Shown: positions 63,325 through 64,000 of the stretch, piece by piece
How positions within the stretch are numbered: the stretch's first letter is position 1
Layout: each line of letters begins with the position of its first letter
NCBI GenBank assembly: GCA_963822115.1
Contig: CAWGGM010000008.1
Span: 682,001-746,000, forward strand
Length of the DNA: 64,000 bases
Direction of reading: 5' to 3'
Source: CAWDXG01 sp963822115
GTDB lineage: Bacteria; Myxococcota_A; Polyangia; Polyangiales; Polyangiaceae
Notes under the pieces: model-generated
Told to the model about the DNA's origin: nothing
Databases searched by the model: none
Seen by the model: only the letters and a program-made list of their open reading frames with translations
Program-made: the position numbers and the translations under genes

Positions 63325-64000
63325 GTGGAAAATCCGTCCGACCAGCACTTCGACCTCGTCGTGATCGGCGCCGGCCCCGCCGGCGAGAAGGGCGCCGCGC
63401 AGGCGGCCTATTTCGGCAAGCGCGTCGCGATCATCGAAAAGGCGCTCGAACCCGGCGGCGCGGCCGTGCACACCGGCACCCTGCCCAGCAAGACGCTGCG
63501 CGAGAGCGCCCTGTATCTGTCCGGCTACCGCGCGCGCGATCTGTACGGCGTCGCGGTGCGCCTCGAGCCCGGCACCACCATACCGCACCTGATGGCCCGC
63601 AAGAACGCCATCGCCGAGGCCGAGTCGCTCGCCATCCGTCACAACCTCGACCGCCACAACGTGACCTACATCGCCGGTGCGGCGCGCTTCGTCGATCCGC
63701 ACACGGTGCACGTGATAGGTCCGGACGGCGAGCACACGGTGAGCGGCGAGCACTTTCTGATCGCCACCGGCTCGCACCCCTACCGTCCGAGCGACATCGA
63801 CTTCGAGGACGACCTCATCCACGACAGCGACGAGGTGCTGCACATCGAGAAGCTGCCCGCCTCGCTCACCATCCTCGGTGGCGGCGTGATCGGCTGCGAG
63901 TACGCCTGCATGTTCGCCGCGCTCGGCGCCGACGTGCAACTGGTCGACGCGCGCGACGAGATCCTGCCGTTCCTCGACCGCGAAATCATCGAGCGGCTGC
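63325..64000 (+). CDS. sthA: Soluble NAD(P) transhydrogenase, 5' part
   Basis: The gene runs off the right edge; about 225 residues are visible from GTG 63325. It is a class I flavin disulfide-reductase relative: FAD motif FDLVVIGAGPAGEKGAAQAA, IIEKALEPGG, then TGTLPSKTLRESALYL, the SthA-type segment in place of the redox-active CxxxxC of dihydrolipoamide dehydrogenases, and SLTILGGGVIGCEYACMFAA, the NAD-binding motif. Both Cys positions are lost (GGAAVHTGT), which fits an energy-independent transhydrogenase that interconverts NADPH and NADH. The gene is Si-specific type by similarity to E. coli SthA; more sequence is needed to exclude other reductases. Confidence 0.87.
   Translation, partial: MENPSDQHFDLVVIGAGPAGEKGAAQAAYFGKRVAIIEKALEPGGAAVHTGTLPSKTLRESALYLSGYRARDLYGVAVRLEPGTTIPHLMARKNAIAEAESLAIRHNLDRHNVTYIAGAARFVDPHTVHVIGPDGEHTVSGEHFLIATGSHPYRPSDIDFEDDLIHDSDEVLHIEKLPASLTILGGGVIGCEYACMFAALGADVQLVDARDEILPFLDREIIERL

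Noticed and set aside
63172..63939. Minus-strand open frame at the right edge
   Set aside because: Antisense to the transhydrogenase gene, whose FAD and NAD motifs are clear on the plus strand.

Overview
The window is a GC-rich chromosomal segment that looks like a member of the Myxococcota, most likely class Polyangia. This rests on several family signatures: a MYXO-CTERM type sorting tail (58221-59105), a TIGR02266-type PilZ protein (14359-14760), two very large kinase/AAA/TPR signalling proteins, a matrixin-like protease, and a crowd of secreted lipoproteins with long Gly/Ser/Thr linkers encoded by short tandem repeats. No rRNA, convincing tRNA, insertion sequence, phage gene or CRISPR array was seen. 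Genus-level placement is not possible from the sequence alone.

Layout. 1-7.4 kb: the 3' part of a UPF0182 membrane protein gene, a UvrD/PcrA helicase, a PaaI-type thioesterase, a DUF99 protein, a small TPR protein and a patatin phospholipase. 7.4-18.7 kb: a 1497-residue Ser/Thr kinase with cyclase-like, AAA and TPR parts; a TPR lipoprotein; a PilZ protein; a tight dnaJ-HAD-proC run; and a secreted metalloprotease. 18.7-25.2 kb: two very large secreted proteins on the minus strand. One of them carries the two halves of an esterase fold in swapped order. 25.3-29 kb: asd-thyX (4-base overlap) and nadA. 29-33 kb: surface lipoproteins and a membrane sulfatase. 33.4-37.3 kb: a second kinase/cyclase-like/AAA/TPR gene, broken by a single-base frameshift near its 3' end. 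37.4-40.5 kb: a minus-strand operon (LpoA-like lipoprotein, tsaE, mlaE) with 4-base overlaps. 40.6-44.3 kb: sdhCAB, a complete succinate dehydrogenase with a single cytochrome b. 44.3-54 kb: an accessory stretch dominated by Gly-rich or Cys-rich lipoproteins (one frameshifted), a short epimerase remnant, tatA and a FolB-cupin fusion. 54-64 kb: an acyltransferase-like membrane protein, an array of palindromic repeats, more envelope proteins, an aminotransferase, a TraB-family protein and the start of a soluble transhydrogenase gene.

How it fits together. Housekeeping genes (repair helicase, DnaJ, ProC, Asd, ThyX, NadA, SdhCAB, TsaE, FolB, TatA, transhydrogenase) alternate with lineage-specific envelope and signalling genes. 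Roughly a dozen predicted secreted or lipid-anchored proteins share one design: a signal peptide, often a lipobox Cys, a low-complexity linker, then a globular domain such as VWA, lamin-tail, YWTD propeller, Cys-rich, glycosidase or choice-of-anchor. The most unusual items are the permuted esterase-like protein, the palindromic repeat array at about 55.1-55.3 kb, the FolB-cupin fusion, an orphan minus-strand terminator near 21.8 kb and the two apparent frameshifts. All functional calls are by inspection; no database search was run.
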